A DNA stretch of 64,000 nucleotides. Origin: Azospirillum brasilense. GTDB taxonomy: Bacteria; Pseudomonadota; Alphaproteobacteria; Azospirillales; Azospirillaceae. Below, piece by piece: positions 54,139-63,909 of this stretch (within the stretch, counting starts at the first letter, position 1; every line of letters begins with the position of its first letter). The DNA is taken from NCBI RefSeq assembly GCF_022023855.1, contig NZ_CP059449.1:1536501-1600500 (forward strand), read 5' to 3'. Below the pieces are notes generated by a model. It had not been told where the DNA came from. It ran no database searches and saw nothing but the letters and a program-made list of their open reading frames with translations. The position numbers and the translations under genes were made by a program.

Positions 54139-54250
54139 TTGAAACGGAACAGTTCGGGAACGACAAGGCACCATGACCCGGCTTCGCGGCTTTGCCAAGG
54201 GACTTCTGCCGATTCCGGGCCGCGCGAAAGGGGCAGGCGCGGATGCCGGC

Positions 54251-55504
54251 TCAAGCCATGCCGAGGGGAGCGCCATGAGAGGCGGCGTGGGGCAGGCTGC
54301 GCCGCGGCGGGAACATCAGGATGGCGGTCGTGCCGGCGCCGGGCTCGCTGTACAGGTCCAGGCGTCCGCCGTGCATCTCCATCAGCCGCTTGACCACGGG
54401 CAGGCCGATGCCGGTCCCGGTGGTGCCGCGGGGAACGGTCATGTCGGCGCTGCCGAAGGGTTCCAGAACGCGGGCCATCTCGTCCTCGGCGATGCCGGCG
54501 CCGGTGTCGGCCACCATCAGCCCGATCCCGCCGTCCGGCATGGGGCTGGCCGACAGCATCACCTGCCCGCCCGACGGGGTGAACTTCACCGCGTTCGACA
54601 GCAGGTTGGTCAGCATCCGCTGTAGCGCCCGGGCGTCGCCGTAGAGCAGGGGCAGGTCGCCGGACAGATCCTCCCCGATGTCGACGCCGCGGGCCGCGGC
54701 CTTGTCGCCGACCTGGGCCAGCGCCTGACGGGCGGCGTCGGCCACGTTGATGGCCTCCTCCTGCATTTCCGTCCGCGGGGCCTCGCTCTGCGACAGGTCG
54801 AGAATGCCGTCGATCAGCGAGAGAAGATGCGTGCCGCTGGCGTGGATGTCCGCGGCGTAGCTGTGGTAGCGGGGAGAGCCGAGCGGGCCGAAGGTCTCGG
54901 CCAGCAGCACTTCGGAAAAGCCCAGCACCGCGTTCAGCGGGGTGCGCAGCTCGTGGCTCATGTGCGCCAGGAATTCCGCCTTGGCCCGGTGCGCGCGGTC
55001 CGATTCCGGAACGGCGGGAACCTCGGGGCCGAGTTCCACGAGGGTTACGCAGACGGAGGGTGACGCGATGCCGGCGTCGAACGGGGTCGCGGCGATCCGC
55101 CAGCGCGCGCCTCCGGGCGCCATCACCAGGCGGCGCACCGTCTGCTTCTCCGCCACGCAATCGGCCAAGCAGGCGAACAGACCGGCGTCCTCGCCATCCT
55201 GGAGATCGTCCGCGCGCAGCCGGCGCCCGGCGAGGGGGTGCCCGAACAGCCGCTCCGCCGCGCGGTTGGCCGTCAGCCATTCGAAATCGCCGACAGCACC
55301 CTTGGCATCCCGCACCGCGGCCAGCACGCCGACACCGTCGGCGAGGGCCGCCATCGCCGCACCCACCAACGCGTCGCCGGTCGATCCACCTGCCTCCGGC
55401 TCACCCCGGTCCGACAGCGCAGAATGCCCCGCGCCAGCCGGCGTTGCCGCCTCCGGTTGTCGGTCGCGGAAAGGGGTTTCGGTCACGGCATCCATTGATC
55501 GCAT
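54251..55504 (-). CDS. PAS sensor histidine kinase (HPK with SHELRTPLN box)
   Basis: A 417-residue soluble kinase from ATG 55504 (ATG 55495 also possible). A PAS-like domain (about 45-160, ending with VTLVELGPE) is followed by HisKA with His184 in HMSHELRTPLNAVLGFSE and a HATPase_c domain (N-box LTNLLSNAVKFT, G1 VADTGAGI, G2 TGTGIGLPVV). It resembles PleC/DivJ-type and other alphaproteobacterial kinases (SRYHSYAADIHASGTHLLSLI motif). It is divergent from the kinase gene at 55813; the spacer is about 300 bases. Confidence 0.9.
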   Translation of the reverse strand: MRSMDAVTETPFRDRQPEAATPAGAGHSALSDRGEPEAGGSTGDALVGAAMAALADGVGVLAAVRDAKGAVGDFEWLTANRAAERLFGHPLAGRRLRADDLQDGEDAGLFACLADCVAEKQTVRRLVMAPGGARWRIAATPFDAGIASPSVCVTLVELGPEVPAVPESDRAHRAKAEFLAHMSHELRTPLNAVLGFSEVLLAETFGPLGSPRYHSYAADIHASGTHLLSLIDGILDLSQSEAPRTEMQEEAINVADAARQALAQVGDKAAARGVDIGEDLSGDLPLLYGDARALQRMLTNLLSNAVKFTPSGGQVMLSASPMPDGGIGLMVADTGAGIAEDEMARVLEPFGSADMTVPRGTTGTGIGLPVVKRLMEMHGGRLDLYSEPGAGTTAILMFPPRRSLPHAASHGAPLGMA

Positions 55505-55812
55505 AGTCGAAAAGATTCGAGAAACATGCAACCGACAAATTGCGACAATCCATCGTGTTATTGTGTGGTTATGCCGCCAATTCAGTGCCTTTTCTTGACT
55601 TTTATATAAAAATGCACGCAAATGTTCTGAAGGCCAGCGGCTTTGGGCGCCGTGCCGGAACGCTGCGCGGCCGGGTCATCCTGCAGCCCGATTATCCTGC
55701 AGGGGATCGGACGAACGGCGGGCTTGATCCTTGGCGCCGCTTCCGTAGCCTGGATTGCTCGGGACCGCTTCCGGTCATCAGGAAACCGCGTGCAGGCAGG
55801 GGGGCGCCGCCC
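55505..55812. other. Divergent promoter region between two kinase genes
   Basis: The part 55505-55620 is relatively A/T-rich (TTCTTGACTTTTATATAAAAATG) and probably carries promoters for both directions. No gene was recognised; the frame from 55540 that joins the plus-strand kinase is open but has no family-like residues before 55813. Confidence 0.55.
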
Positions 55813-57279
55813 GTGACGAGCGAGGGAGCTTATCGGCAAGGCGCGGGGCGGCATGGCGCGGTCCTGGTCTTCGACACCAACGACCGGCTGTCCGCCTGGA
55901 ACGATGAGGCGGAGGCTCTGCCCAGCGCCGCGCGCCTTCTGGTCCAGGGCGCCCTGCCGGAAACGCTGGCCCCTCTTTTCCGCGGCCTGCCAGCCGGCCA
56001 CACCGTCACCGACTGGCCGCTCAGCGGCGGCGGGTTCGTCCGCCGCACCGCTGGCGAGGGCGCTGCCGGCGAAGCGGCCGCCGGGAATGGACCCGCGGCG
56101 GGTGCCGACCTGTCGGGCCGCCTGTTCGCCGCGGCCAGCCACGACCTGCGCCAGCCGCTGGCCGCCCTGTCGCTGCTGCTTGGGGCGCTGGAAGGGCGCC
56201 TCGACGGGGCCGCGGGTGGTGGTGGGAAGAGCGTTTCCGGGCGGGGAAACGCCCCGGCCGACCCGGCGGCGCGCGACCTGCTGAGCGCCATGGGCAACGC
56301 GGTGCAGTCGCTGCGCGGCATGGTGGACGGGCATTTCGACCTCGTGCGGCTGGAGGCCGGTCTGGTGCAGCCGGACATCGGCGCCCCCGTGGTCAACGGC
56401 ATCCTGACGCGGGTGGCGCTGGACGCGGCCCCGCGCTTCGACGGGCGGGGGCTGCGCTTCTCGGTGCTGCCCTGCTCGGTGCGGATCGCCACCGACGCCT
56501 CGCTTCTGGAGCGCATTCTCCAGGGGTTCATCGCCAACACCCTGCGCCACACCGAGCGGGGCCGGGTCGTGCTCGGCTGCCGTCGCCAGGGGCCGGACCT
56601 GCGGGTCGAACTGTGGTCCACCGGGCGCGGTCTGTTGCCCGAACAGCTGCGCATCCTGCGGGAGGAGTTGCGGTGCCCGGACGGGGCGGGCGATCCGTCG
56701 GTGATCGACCTCGGGCTGCGGCTGGCCTGCGGGCTGGCGCGGCGGCTGGGGCACCGGTTGGAGGTGGACTCGGCGCCCGGCCGCGGCACGATGCTGGCGG
56801 TTCTGGTGCCGCGGGCCGCGGACGGCGCCGAGGAGCCGCCGGCGCTCGCGGAGCCCGCCGCACTCAACGCCACGGCGCCCGGCGAGGACGTCAGCCGCGC
56901 CCGCGTGCTGGTCATCGAGGACGACCCGATGGTGTTGGATGCGCTTGGCGCGCTGCTCGGCCAATGGGGCTGCGCGGTGGTCGCCGCGGACTCGGTGGAC
57001 GCCGCGCTGGAGCGGCTGGGCCCCGGCCCGCAGCCGCCCGACCTCGTCATCTCCGACCTGCGTCTGAAAGGGGCGATGAACGGGATCGTCGCCATCCGCC
57101 AGATCGGCAAGGCGCTCGACGCCACGCTGCCCGGCCTGATCCTGACCGGTGACACCGACCCGATGCGCCTGCGCGAGGCGCGGCTGTCCGGCTATCCGCT
57201 GCTTCACAAGCCGGTGGCGCCAATGGCCCTGCGGGGTGCCGTGGCGCGGCTTCTCGGCCGCGAACGCCTGAAGTCGTGA
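55813..57279 (+). CDS. Hybrid histidine kinase with degenerate ATPase domain
   Basis: A 488-residue protein if GTG 55813 is the start (a G-rich site lies upstream). A short PAS-like start (VLVFDTNDRLSAWNDEAE) is followed by HisKA with His110 in AASHDLRQPLAAL. The ATPase domain keeps the N-box Asn (FIANTLRHT, Asn242) but the G1 box has STGRGLL instead of DTGxGI (Ser269 for Asp), and the G2 box is DLGLRLACGL. The C-terminal receiver is intact (VIEDDP, Asp in VISDLRLKG, LHKPVAP). It may be a pseudokinase or phosphatase-only protein. Confidence 0.82.
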   Translation: MTSEGAYRQGAGRHGAVLVFDTNDRLSAWNDEAEALPSAARLLVQGALPETLAPLFRGLPAGHTVTDWPLSGGGFVRRTAGEGAAGEAAAGNGPAAGADLSGRLFAAASHDLRQPLAALSLLLGALEGRLDGAAGGGGKSVSGRGNAPADPAARDLLSAMGNAVQSLRGMVDGHFDLVRLEAGLVQPDIGAPVVNGILTRVALDAAPRFDGRGLRFSVLPCSVRIATDASLLERILQGFIANTLRHTERGRVVLGCRRQGPDLRVELWSTGRGLLPEQLRILREELRCPDGAGDPSVIDLGLRLACGLARRLGHRLEVDSAPGRGTMLAVLVPRAADGAEEPPALAEPAALNATAPGEDVSRARVLVIEDDPMVLDALGALLGQWGCAVVAADSVDAALERLGPGPQPPDLVISDLRLKGAMNGIVAIRQIGKALDATLPGLILTGDTDPMRLREARLSGYPLLHKPVAPMALRGAVARLLGRERLKS

Positions 57280-57523
57280 AAACGTTTCGGGTCGCTGCCA
57301 ATGCTTGGGCGGGGCGCTTCGCCTTGTATTGCAGAATTGACATCAAAGTGAGGGCTCAATGCCCATGCAAACGACAATCAATAGTCGGCGCGCCCGGTGT
57401 TTTCGCTGGAACCGACTATCCATTTGGGAGGATAAGGGCTTTTCCATTATCGAGGCGCAGGACCGCTTGCTATAGTCGAACGATCCGACGATTTCGGTGA
57501 AAACGCCATTGGGAACGGGTGGG

Positions 57524-59764
57524 ATGGCGCTGCTGGACAGAAGGAGAAGGGTCTCGTTTGCGGTCCCGGTGCTGGTCGCCGCCGGCCTGACGCTGACCTT
57601 TGGCGCTTTCTTCCAGATGCGCGCCGCCAACCGCGAGGCGGAGCGCGCGCAGCACGAGCGGCAGTTCGCCCAGTTCCATGACGCCCTGACGGAGCGGATC
57701 GGCAGTCACACGTTGCTGCTGCGGACTCTGCGCTCGGCCTTTTCCGACCCCCGCCCGGCCGACCGCGACGGCTTCGCGGCGGCGGTCCGGCCGATCATGC
57801 CGCTCTATCCCGGCTTGTGGTCGGTCGCCTGGGTAAACCGGGTGTCCTCGACGGAGGTGCCCGCGCTGGAGGCGGCGATGCGGGCCGCCGGCCGCCGGGA
57901 CTTCACCGTTCGGAATGCGGGCGAGACGGGAGATGAGGGTCCCGGCCTGGTCCCGGCGGCTGCCCAAGGGGATCTCTTCGTCAACACGCTGGTGGAGCCG
58001 GAGCGCGGGGGGGCCTTTGGGCAGGGGATCAACATCCTCTCCCTGCCCAACCGGGCGGAGGTGCTGGCGCGGGCCTGCGCGTCGGGCGACCTGACGGCGA
58101 CGGAGGCCCTGCCGCCGCGTCCGCGGGGAGAGGCCGGGCGCGGCATCGGTTTGTATCTTCCCGTCTACCGCTACCCTGTGGATGAGATGGACGGGGCCGA
58201 CCGCTGCGCGGAGGTCGCCGGCTACGTCTCCTCGGTCTTCGGCATCACCCGCCTCCTGGAGGAGGCGGGCAACCGTGTGGACGGCCTGCATGGGGCCGTG
58301 CATCTGCTCGACGGGCCGGCGGGCGGCGGCGGGCGCGTCCTGGCGTCCCGCGACCTCACCGGCGCGTCCGAGAACCGGGAAGGCGTTCCCTTCGGCGAGC
58401 TCCGCAAGGACGGGGACGCGGTGCTCGAGCGCGATCTGGTGATCGGTGGCCGGCGCTGGACCCTGGCGCTGGCGATTTCGTCCGAGCCGGGGCTGGCGTC
58501 GGTGGATTATCCGGCCTGGATCGTCCTGGTGATGGGGCTTCTGCTGACCGGCGCGCTGGCCGGCTACACCCGGCGCGAGGCGCAGGCCAAGCGCCTTCTG
58601 GTGACCGAGGCCCGCGCCCGCGCCGCCATGGCCCGCGCGCTGCGCGAAAGCGAGGAACGGTTCCGCATGGCGCTGCGCCATTCGCGAGTCGCCGTGTTCA
58701 GCCTGGACCGCAACCTGCGCTACATGTGGATGTACAACCCGCAGACCGGGCGGGCGGCGGAGACCTTCATCGGGCGGACCAACGCCGACATCCACGCGCC
58801 GGACGACGCGGCGCGGCTGGACGCGGTGAAGAGGGCCGTTCTGGACTCCGGCACCGGGGCCCGGCAGGAGGTCCGCGTCGGCGCGGCGCCCGGCGCGGAG
58901 CAGGTGTTCGACCTGATCGTCGAACCGCTGCGGGACGAGGTCGGGGCGGTGTCGGGCGTGATCTGCGCCGCCATCGACATCTCCGACGGGGTGCGCATCC
59001 GCGAGGCGCTGGCCGAGGCCCATGCCGAGGCGGAGCGGGCCAACCGGGCCAAGTCGCGCTTCCTCGCCGCGGCCAGCCACGACCTGCGCCAGCCTTTCCA
59101 GGCGATGAGCCTGTTCCACCACATCCTGTCCGCCCGCCTGTCCGACGCCAAGCAGATGGAGGTGGCCGACAAGCTGGGGGAGGCGATCGCCTCAGGCAAC
59201 ACGCTGCTGAACACGCTGCTCGACACCTCGGCGCTGGAGGCCGGCAACGTCAAGCCGCGCCCCACGGTCTTCCCGTTCCAGGACATCGCCGATCGGCTGA
59301 ACCGCGAGTTCGCGGAGCAGGCAGCCAGCAAGGGCATGGACCTGCGGATGGTGCCGACCTCGGCCTATGTGCTCAGCGATCCCGTGCTGCTGGAGCGCAT
59401 GGTGCGCAACCTGCTGGTCAACGCGCTGCGCTACGCCGAGACCGGAACGATCCTGCTGGGCTGCCGGCGCCGCGACGGGCACGCGCTGGTCGAGGTGTGG
59501 GACACCGGGCCGGGCATTCCCGCCGACCAGCTCAAGCTGATCTTCGACGATTTCTACCGCTGCGGCACCGACCAGCGGGACAGCGGGCGCGGGTTGGGAC
59601 TGGGACTCTCGATCGTCCGGCGCACCGCGCAGATCCTGGGCCATCAGGTCGACGTGCGGTCGCGCGTGGGCAGGGGCACGGTCTTTTCCATTTCCGTGGT
59701 GATGGTCGGCGACCGTCACAACCCATTGCCCGAAGAACCCACCACGTCGGTGGCGAGTGCCTGA
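57524..59764 (+). CDS. CHASE-PAS histidine kinase
   Basis: A 746-residue membrane sensor from ATG 57524 (a GTG at 57497 would add nine residues). TM1 at about 8-30, a periplasmic CHASE domain (about 60-270, with PGLWSVAWVNRV, LVPAAAQGDLFVNTLVEP and GIGLYLPVY), TM2 at about 325-348, a PAS domain (about 380-495), HisKA with His519 in AASHDLRQPFQAM, and HATPase_c (LLVNALRYAETG, VWDTGPGIP, RGLGLGLSIV). No receiver is attached. It could signal through the hybrid kinase or the CheY-like proteins in the window; the extracellular ligand is unknown. Confidence 0.88.
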   Translation: MALLDRRRRVSFAVPVLVAAGLTLTFGAFFQMRAANREAERAQHERQFAQFHDALTERIGSHTLLLRTLRSAFSDPRPADRDGFAAAVRPIMPLYPGLWSVAWVNRVSSTEVPALEAAMRAAGRRDFTVRNAGETGDEGPGLVPAAAQGDLFVNTLVEPERGGAFGQGINILSLPNRAEVLARACASGDLTATEALPPRPRGEAGRGIGLYLPVYRYPVDEMDGADRCAEVAGYVSSVFGITRLLEEAGNRVDGLHGAVHLLDGPAGGGGRVLASRDLTGASENREGVPFGELRKDGDAVLERDLVIGGRRWTLALAISSEPGLASVDYPAWIVLVMGLLLTGALAGYTRREAQAKRLLVTEARARAAMARALRESEERFRMALRHSRVAVFSLDRNLRYMWMYNPQTGRAAETFIGRTNADIHAPDDAARLDAVKRAVLDSGTGARQEVRVGAAPGAEQVFDLIVEPLRDEVGAVSGVICAAIDISDGVRIREALAEAHAEAERANRAKSRFLAAASHDLRQPFQAMSLFHHILSARLSDAKQMEVADKLGEAIASGNTLLNTLLDTSALEAGNVKPRPTVFPFQDIADRLNREFAEQAASKGMDLRMVPTSAYVLSDPVLLERMVRNLLVNALRYAETGTILLGCRRRDGHALVEVWDTGPGIPADQLKLIFDDFYRCGTDQRDSGRGLGLGLSIVRRTAQILGHQVDVRSRVGRGTVFSISVVMVGDRHNPLPEEPTTSVASA

Positions 59765-60339
59765 GCCTTCTGGCATGCGCACGGCGTGTGTGTGCGCCGC
59801 GGAATCGGCAGGGGTGGGTGGGTCCCATCGTCAACTTTTTCACGGAAGGCTCAACGTTCCACCAATCCTGCGCCCCAATGCGCAAGGTCTTGCCATGCTG
59901 CGCCTGCTCAGTGATACAATGCTGCGCGAGTGGATTGTGTTACCGGAAAGTAAACGGATTCCGTCTTCCAACCGCTTGACATAGGTCATGGGGCGAGACC
60001 TTGGGCCGTCGTAAGACCGTGACGGAACGACATTTCCGCCGGTCGGCAAAGACGGGCGGCGTGGGGTGCGGCAAGGCGGCGAGATGGTTGGTGACAGAGG
60101 GGTGCGACATTGTTGCACCGCAACGGAGCCGCGAAATGCGCCACCCTGTCACATCTCTTTCACGGTGCCGCGTTATTCAGGGCACCCCGAACCGGCCCCT
60201 GGCGGGCGGCCCTTCCCGGGCCGGCCGTTCCTGGGGTCCAACAAAAAGGCCGCGGACGACAGGGCGATCCGCAGGCCGGGAGGATTCGGCCCGGGGATCA
60301 CGCGATTCCGAGCCGCTATCCGATTGAGGAGCTTCTCCA
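59765..60339. other. Intergenic region before MaoC-Pta gene
   Basis: About 575 bases with no convincing gene. It is less G/C-rich between 59830 and 60000. A TTGACA occurs at about 59977, but no -10 was seen at the right spacing. The ribosome site AGGAG lies just before ATG 60340. Confidence 0.5.
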
Positions 60340-61794
60340 ATGGACCGTGTTACCGCGCCCGCCACCCCCGACTTCGGCAAGAACGGCTCATCCGCCATGA
60401 TCGAGAACGTCACCTTCGAGGAAATCCAGATCGGCCAGCAGGCGAGCCTGTCGCGGCGTCTGACCATGTCCGACATCGAGCTGTTCGCCACGGTGTCCGG
60501 CGACATCAACCCCGCACACCTCGACGAGGAGTATGCGGCGGACAGCCAGTTCCACAAGGTGATCGGCCACGGCATGTGGTCGGGCTCGCTGATCTCCGCC
60601 GTTCTGGGCACGCTGCTGCCGGGTCCGGGGACGATCTACATGGGTCAGGACCTGCGCTTCAAGCGTCCGGTCGGCCTGGGCGACGTCATCACCGTGACGG
60701 TCACCGCCAAGGAGAAGCACGCCGAGAAGAACATCGTCGTCTTCGATTGCGTGGCCCGCAACCAGGACGGCAAGGAGGTCGTTTCCGGCCTCGCCGAGGT
60801 GATCGCGCCGACCCGCAAGGTCCGCCGCGCCGCGCACGAGCTGCCGCAGGTCCAGGTCATCCGGCACGACGGCCATGACGAGCTGCTGGGCAAGACGGAG
60901 ACGCTGCCCCCGGTGCCGACCGCCGTCGTCCATCCCTGCGACGAAAGCTCGCTGAAGGGCGCGGTCGAGGCCGCCGAGGCCAACCTGATCGACCCGGTGC
61001 TGATCGGCCCGGCCTCCAAGATCAAGTCGGTCGCCGAGGCCCACGGGCTGGACATCAGCCGCTACCGCATCGTGGACGTGGCGCATTCCCACGCGTCGGC
61101 CGAGACCGGCGTCCGGCTGGCCCGCTCCGGCGAGTGCGAGGCGGTGATGAAGGGCAGCCTGCACACCGACGAGCTGATGGCCGAGGTCGTCCGCAAGGAG
61201 ACCGGCCTGCGCACCGGCCGGCGGCTCAGCCACGTCTTCGTGATGAACGTGCCGACCTACCCGCGCACGCTGCTGATCACCGACGCGGCGATCAACATCT
61301 ACCCGACGCTGGAAGACAAGGTCGACATCGTCCAGAACGCCATCGACCTCGCCAAGGTGCTGGGCGTCGAGACGCCGCGCGTCGCCATCCTGTCGGCGGT
61401 CGAGACGGTGAACCCGAAGATCGCCTCGACGCTGGAGGCGGCGGCGCTGTGTAAGATGGCCGACCGCGGCCAGATCAAGGGCGGCATCCTCGACGGGCCG
61501 CTGGCCTTCGACAACGCCATCAGCCTGGAGGCCGCCCGCACCAAGGGCATCGTGTCCGAGGTCGCCGGTCAGGCCGATATCCTGCTCGTTCCGGACCTTG
61601 AGGCCGGCAACATGCTGGCCAAGCAGCTCTCGTTCCTGGCCAACTCCGACGCCGCCGGCATCGTGCTCGGCGCTCGCGTGCCGATCATCCTGACCAGCCG
61701 CGCCGACAACGTGCGCACCCGTCTGGCGTCCTGCGCCGTGGCCGTCCTGGCCGCCGCCGCCCGGCGTCGTGGCGCCGCCGCCGCGGCCGAGTGA
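60340..61794 (+). CDS. MaoC-phosphotransacylase fusion (enoyl-CoA hydratase/phosphate acyltransferase)
   Basis: A 484-residue two-domain protein. Residues about 25-150 are a MaoC-like hydratase (FATVSGDINPAHLDEEYAADSQFHKVIGHGMWSGSLISAVLGTLLPGPGTIY) and about 165-475 a PTA/PTB domain (LIDPVLIGPASKI, GECEAVMKGSLHTDELMAEVVRKETGLRTGRRLSHVFVMNVPTYPRTLLITDAAINIYPTLEDKV). It should transfer an acyl group from CoA to phosphate, and the acetate kinase encoded 14 bases downstream would make ATP. ATG 60397 is an alternative start. Genes of this arrangement occur widely in alphaproteobacteria. Confidence 0.92.
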   Translation: MDRVTAPATPDFGKNGSSAMIENVTFEEIQIGQQASLSRRLTMSDIELFATVSGDINPAHLDEEYAADSQFHKVIGHGMWSGSLISAVLGTLLPGPGTIYMGQDLRFKRPVGLGDVITVTVTAKEKHAEKNIVVFDCVARNQDGKEVVSGLAEVIAPTRKVRRAAHELPQVQVIRHDGHDELLGKTETLPPVPTAVVHPCDESSLKGAVEAAEANLIDPVLIGPASKIKSVAEAHGLDISRYRIVDVAHSHASAETGVRLARSGECEAVMKGSLHTDELMAEVVRKETGLRTGRRLSHVFVMNVPTYPRTLLITDAAINIYPTLEDKVDIVQNAIDLAKVLGVETPRVAILSAVETVNPKIASTLEAAALCKMADRGQIKGGILDGPLAFDNAISLEAARTKGIVSEVAGQADILLVPDLEAGNMLAKQLSFLANSDAAGIVLGARVPIILTSRADNVRTRLASCAVAVLAAAARRRGAAAAAE

Positions 61795-61808
61795 GAGGGG
61801 GAACCGTC

Positions 61809-63017
61809 ATGACCAGCCAGAACGCGGGGGGCGGCAACGCCATCCTGGTCATCAACGCCGGCTCCTCCAGCCTGAAATTCTCGGTCTTCCGGGAAAGCGG
61901 GGCGGGGGGGCTGCGGGTGACGATCAACGGCCAGATCTCCGGCATCGGCACCGAGCCGAAGTTCGAGGCCAAGGACGCCGCCAAGAATCCGCTGGCCGAG
62001 CGGGTCTGGGCGGCAGGCGAGCCGTCCGACCGCACCGCCCTGCTGGCCTTCCTGCTGGAATGGATCGAAGGGCGGCTGGACGGGGCGAAGCTGCTGGCCG
62101 CCGGCCACCGCGTCGTGCATGGCGGCACCCGCCACGCCGCCCCGGTGCTGCTGACCCCGGCGGTGATGGAGGAGCTGGAAAGCTTCATCCCGCTGGCGCC
62201 GCTGCACCAGCCGCACAACCTCGCCGCCATCCGCGCGCTGGCCGAGGCCCATCCGGAACTGCCGCAGGTCGCCTGTTTCGACACCGCCTTCCACCGCGGC
62301 CAGCCCTGGCAGTCGCAGATGTTCGCCATCCCGCGGGAGCTGACCGACGAGGGCGTGCGCCGTTACGGCTTCCACGGCCTGTCCTACGAGTACATCGCCC
62401 GCCGCCTGCCGGAGCTGGCGCCCGAACTGGCGGACGGTCGCGTGGTTGTCGCCCATCTGGGCAGCGGCGCCAGCATGTGCGCCATCCACGCCGGGCGCAG
62501 CGTGGACAGCACCATGGGCTTCACGGCGCTGGACGGGCTGCCCATGGGCACCCGCTGCGGCAACATCGATCCCGGCGTGCTGATCTACCTGATGCGCCAG
62601 AAGGGCATGGGCGCCGACGCCATCGAGAAGCTGCTCTACAACAAGTCGGGCCTGCTCGGCGTGTCGGGCCTGTCCAACGACATGCGTGCCCTGCTGGACA
62701 GCGCGGACCCGCAAGCCGAGGAGGCGGTGGAGCTGTTCTGCTTCCGCATCGCCAAGGAGACGGGCGCGCTCGCCGCGTCGATGGGCGGCATCGATGCGCT
62801 GGTCTTCACCGCCGGCATCGGCGAGCGCTCGGCCCCGGTGCGGGCGCGGGTGGGCGACAAGCTGGCCTGGCTCGGCGCGGTCCTCGACCCGGCGGCGAAC
62901 GAGGCCAACGGCCCGCTGATCTCCGCCCCGAACAGTCGCATCCCCGTCTACGTCATCCCGACCGACGAGGAGCAGATGATCGCCCTGCACAGCCGCAAGG
63001 CGCTGGAATCCGTCTGA
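61809..63017 (+). CDS. ackA: Acetate/propionate kinase
   Basis: A 402-residue ASKHA-fold kinase from ATG 61809 with GGGGGAA just upstream. Family motifs: ILVINAGSSSLKFSVF at the start, AGHRVVHGG, AVACFDTAFHR-type (QVACFDTAFHRGQP), RRYGFHGLSYEYIAR, LGSGASMCAIHAGRSVDSTMGFTALDGLPMGTRCGNIDPG and VFTAGIGERS. It converts acyl phosphate and ADP to the acid and ATP. It follows the MaoC-Pta fusion gene. Confidence 0.94.
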   Translation: MTSQNAGGGNAILVINAGSSSLKFSVFRESGAGGLRVTINGQISGIGTEPKFEAKDAAKNPLAERVWAAGEPSDRTALLAFLLEWIEGRLDGAKLLAAGHRVVHGGTRHAAPVLLTPAVMEELESFIPLAPLHQPHNLAAIRALAEAHPELPQVACFDTAFHRGQPWQSQMFAIPRELTDEGVRRYGFHGLSYEYIARRLPELAPELADGRVVVAHLGSGASMCAIHAGRSVDSTMGFTALDGLPMGTRCGNIDPGVLIYLMRQKGMGADAIEKLLYNKSGLLGVSGLSNDMRALLDSADPQAEEAVELFCFRIAKETGALAASMGGIDALVFTAGIGERSAPVRARVGDKLAWLGAVLDPAANEANGPLISAPNSRIPVYVIPTDEEQMIALHSRKALESV

Positions 63018-63058
63018 CCGGCGGTCCGTTCGGTGCCGCCGCATGAAGGCTGAATGAA

Positions 63059-63095
63059 GAAGGCCCGCCGTCGCGAGACGGCGGGCCTTCCTTTT
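63059..63095 (+). terminator. Rho-independent terminator after ackA
   Basis: A 14-bp perfect stem (GAAGGCCCGCCGTC / GACGGCGGGCCTTC) with a GCGA tetraloop followed by CTTTT. It lies 41 bases after the ackA stop. Confidence 0.92.
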
Positions 63096-63116
63096 GCGGG
63101 GGAGAGCGGTCGGCGT

Positions 63117-63473
63117 TTACAGACCTTTCCAGAGCTTCAGATACTCGATCAACTTGCGCGTGTGGAGCGGCGGCGGCTGGTGGAAGCGGGCAACCAGACC
63201 GGCCTGCTCGTCCATCTTCACGACGACGCCCCGGCAGGCGAAATCCGAATGTTCCTCGCCGAGCCGGAAGAGGATGCGGAAGTCGAACTGCTGCTTGGCG
63301 ATCAAGTCCCCGTCATAGGGGCGGATGCGGAAAGACCCGAGGACGAATTCCTCCGGCACATATTCGTGGCTGTCGATCCGGATGGTCGGGGGATCGGTGG
63401 GGCGTTCCTTGGCGTTGGACGCGGAAGCCGCGGTGGATTTGCCTCGTCCGCTCAATTTCGACAACCACGACAT
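63117..63473 (-). CDS. PilZ-like domain protein (atypical)
   Basis: A 118-residue protein. After a basic, Ser/Ala-rich tail (about 1-28) comes a compact beta-rich domain: TIRIDSHEYVPEEFVLGSFRIRPYDGDLIAKQQFDFRILF, then DFACRGVVVKMDEQAGLVARF. The layout is like PilZ, but the c-di-GMP-binding RxxxR is not present and the D/NxSxxG is replaced by DFACRG. The assignment is by fold impression only. It is convergent with ackA. Confidence 0.6.
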   Translation of the reverse strand: MSWLSKLSGRGKSTAASASNAKERPTDPPTIRIDSHEYVPEEFVLGSFRIRPYDGDLIAKQQFDFRILFRLGEEHSDFACRGVVVKMDEQAGLVARFHQPPPLHTRKLIEYLKLWKGL

Positions 63474-63909
63474 GGCGGCCCAGGCCCTTTCCAGAGGACA
63501 TCGTGACAGAACTGCAATTGTCCGGAGTTTCGGACCTATTTCCTTTAATAATGGTTAAGCTTGATCCGCCAGCGAAAATGGTCTGATTTTCCGTGCCAGA
63601 ACCACCACCGTCAGGCAATGGTGAGTGGTTTTGTCGCATGTTGCGCCGACATGGCAACCATGACGTTGTTTTGCGGTGGCTTTGCTCGTTAAGTGATGAG
63701 AAAGTGATTACCTTTTCAACACTTGATAAATAGGTCTGTGGACAGATTCCGCTCGTTTCGGCATTTCGCAGATGCGGTATTCTTTTCGCGTTCGCAAATG
63801 AACAACAAAAGGAGGCGCGCGCCGACGACGAGGCGCGGGCGCGGCGGTCAGACCAATCAAAACAGCCGCCGTGGTCTTCCAAAACATCCGCACTTGGAGG
63901 AGGAAAGCC
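63474..63909. other. Intergenic region, A/T-richer
   Basis: About 436 bases, clearly lower in G/C between 63520 and 63800 (TTTAATAATGGTTAAGC). It presumably carries promoters for the divergent PilZ-like and CBS-domain genes. No gene is supported; GGAGGAGGAAAG just before 63910 is the ribosome site of the next gene. Confidence 0.5.
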
